Part shown: positions 5,582 through 5,761 of the stretch, piece by piece | How positions within the stretch are numbered: the stretch's first letter is position 1 | Layout of the letters: every line of letters begins with the position of its first letter | DNA from: an uncultured Eubacteriales bacterium | GTDB lineage: Bacteria > Bacillota > Clostridia > Monoglobales > Monoglobaceae | DNA: 5,761 nt | Assembly (NCBI GenBank): GCA_900552305.1 | Contig: URZD01000140.1 | Location: 1-5,761, forward strand | Reading direction: 5' to 3' | Position numbers and translations under genes: made by a program | The notes under the pieces: model-generated | Told to the model about the DNA's origin: nothing | The model's database searches: none | What the model saw: the letters and a program-made list of their open reading frames with translations, nothing else

Positions 5582-5595
5582 AGGAGGAAACAGAT

Positions 5596-5761
5596 ATGGA
5601 AACCTATGGTCTGGAAAAACTGGGGATCCTGAACCCCAGCGCTGTTTACCGCAACCTGGGCCCGGCCCAGCTGACGGAGGCTGCCCTCCGCCGGGGCGAG
5701 GGGAAGCTGAGCAACACCGGCGCGCTGGTGGTACCCAACGGCAAGTACACCGGCCGCTCCC
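5596..5761 (+). CDS. pckA: ATP-dependent phosphoenolpyruvate carboxykinase, N-terminal part (3' end outside window)
   Basis: The first 55 residues match the start of ATP-type PEP carboxykinase, which interconverts oxaloacetate plus ATP and PEP plus CO2 plus ADP in the cytoplasm; in fermentative gut Clostridia it often runs toward oxaloacetate. The opening METYGLEKLGIL and the segments AVYRNL and, near the edge, TGALVV and GKYTGRS are typical of the N-terminal domain; the TGRS stretch belongs to the family's conserved substrate-binding N-terminal region. The family is about 530 aa, so about nine tenths is missing and the nucleotide-binding and metal sites are not visible. AGGAGG (5582-5587) lies 8 nt before the ATG. 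Codon use is highly biased (7 of 8 leucines CTG), as expected for a strongly expressed metabolic gene but unlike the CTC-rich 3' end of mrp. Confidence 0.93.
   Translation, partial: METYGLEKLGILNPSAVYRNLGPAQLTEAALRRGEGKLSNTGALVVPNGKYTGRS

Noticed and set aside
1..5761. CRISPR arrays, insertion sequences, tRNA or rRNA genes
   Set aside because: I see no regularly spaced repeats, transposase-like frames, terminal inverted repeats, tRNA cloverleaf signatures or rRNA segments in either strand.

Overview
The window looks like chromosome from an uncultured member of the Clostridia (Bacillota). The evidence is the set of protein families (bacterial-type arginyl-tRNA synthetase, S41 processing protease with PDZ and peptidoglycan-binding domains, Mrp/NBP35-like ATPase with an N-terminal cysteine cluster, ATP-dependent PEP carboxykinase) and the strong AGGAGG-type ribosome binding sites. 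All genes lie on the + strand. Both ends are cut inside genes.

Positions 2-625 hold the C-terminal third of argS. A short secreted protein of unknown function follows (739-1119), then an exported S41 carboxy-terminal processing protease (1185-2675) with its own plausible promoter. An Mrp/ApbC Fe-S carrier-type ATPase (2703-3527) sits 27 bp behind the protease. The mrp gene ends in a strong GC-rich hairpin (3531-3558).

Three short, apparently cytoplasmic genes come next (3596-4258, 4255-4848, 4901-5434; 220, 197 and 177 aa). The first two overlap by 4 bp (ATGA). None could be assigned a function with confidence. Their size, clustering and acidic, aromatic-rich make-up recall families of the orphan immunity or contact-dependent accessory type, but that is inference. 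The second resembles the DUF4303-type family and the third may be DUF2247-like; both ideas come from memory of sequence patterns, not a search. A structured intergenic stretch (5435-5595) then leads into the start of pckA (5596 to the window edge).

The most striking observation is a sharp change of codon usage inside the mrp reading frame near position 3200-3235. Upstream, leucine is CTT/CTG/TTG and GTA and GGA are common. Downstream, 8 of 9 leucines are CTC and GTA and GGA vanish. The protein stays intact across the switch. The argS-protease side and the cassette-pckA side may therefore come from different genomes, joined either by homologous recombination in a conserved part of mrp or by a metagenome assembly join at the same place. 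Any claim about gene neighbourhood across this point depends on which is true.
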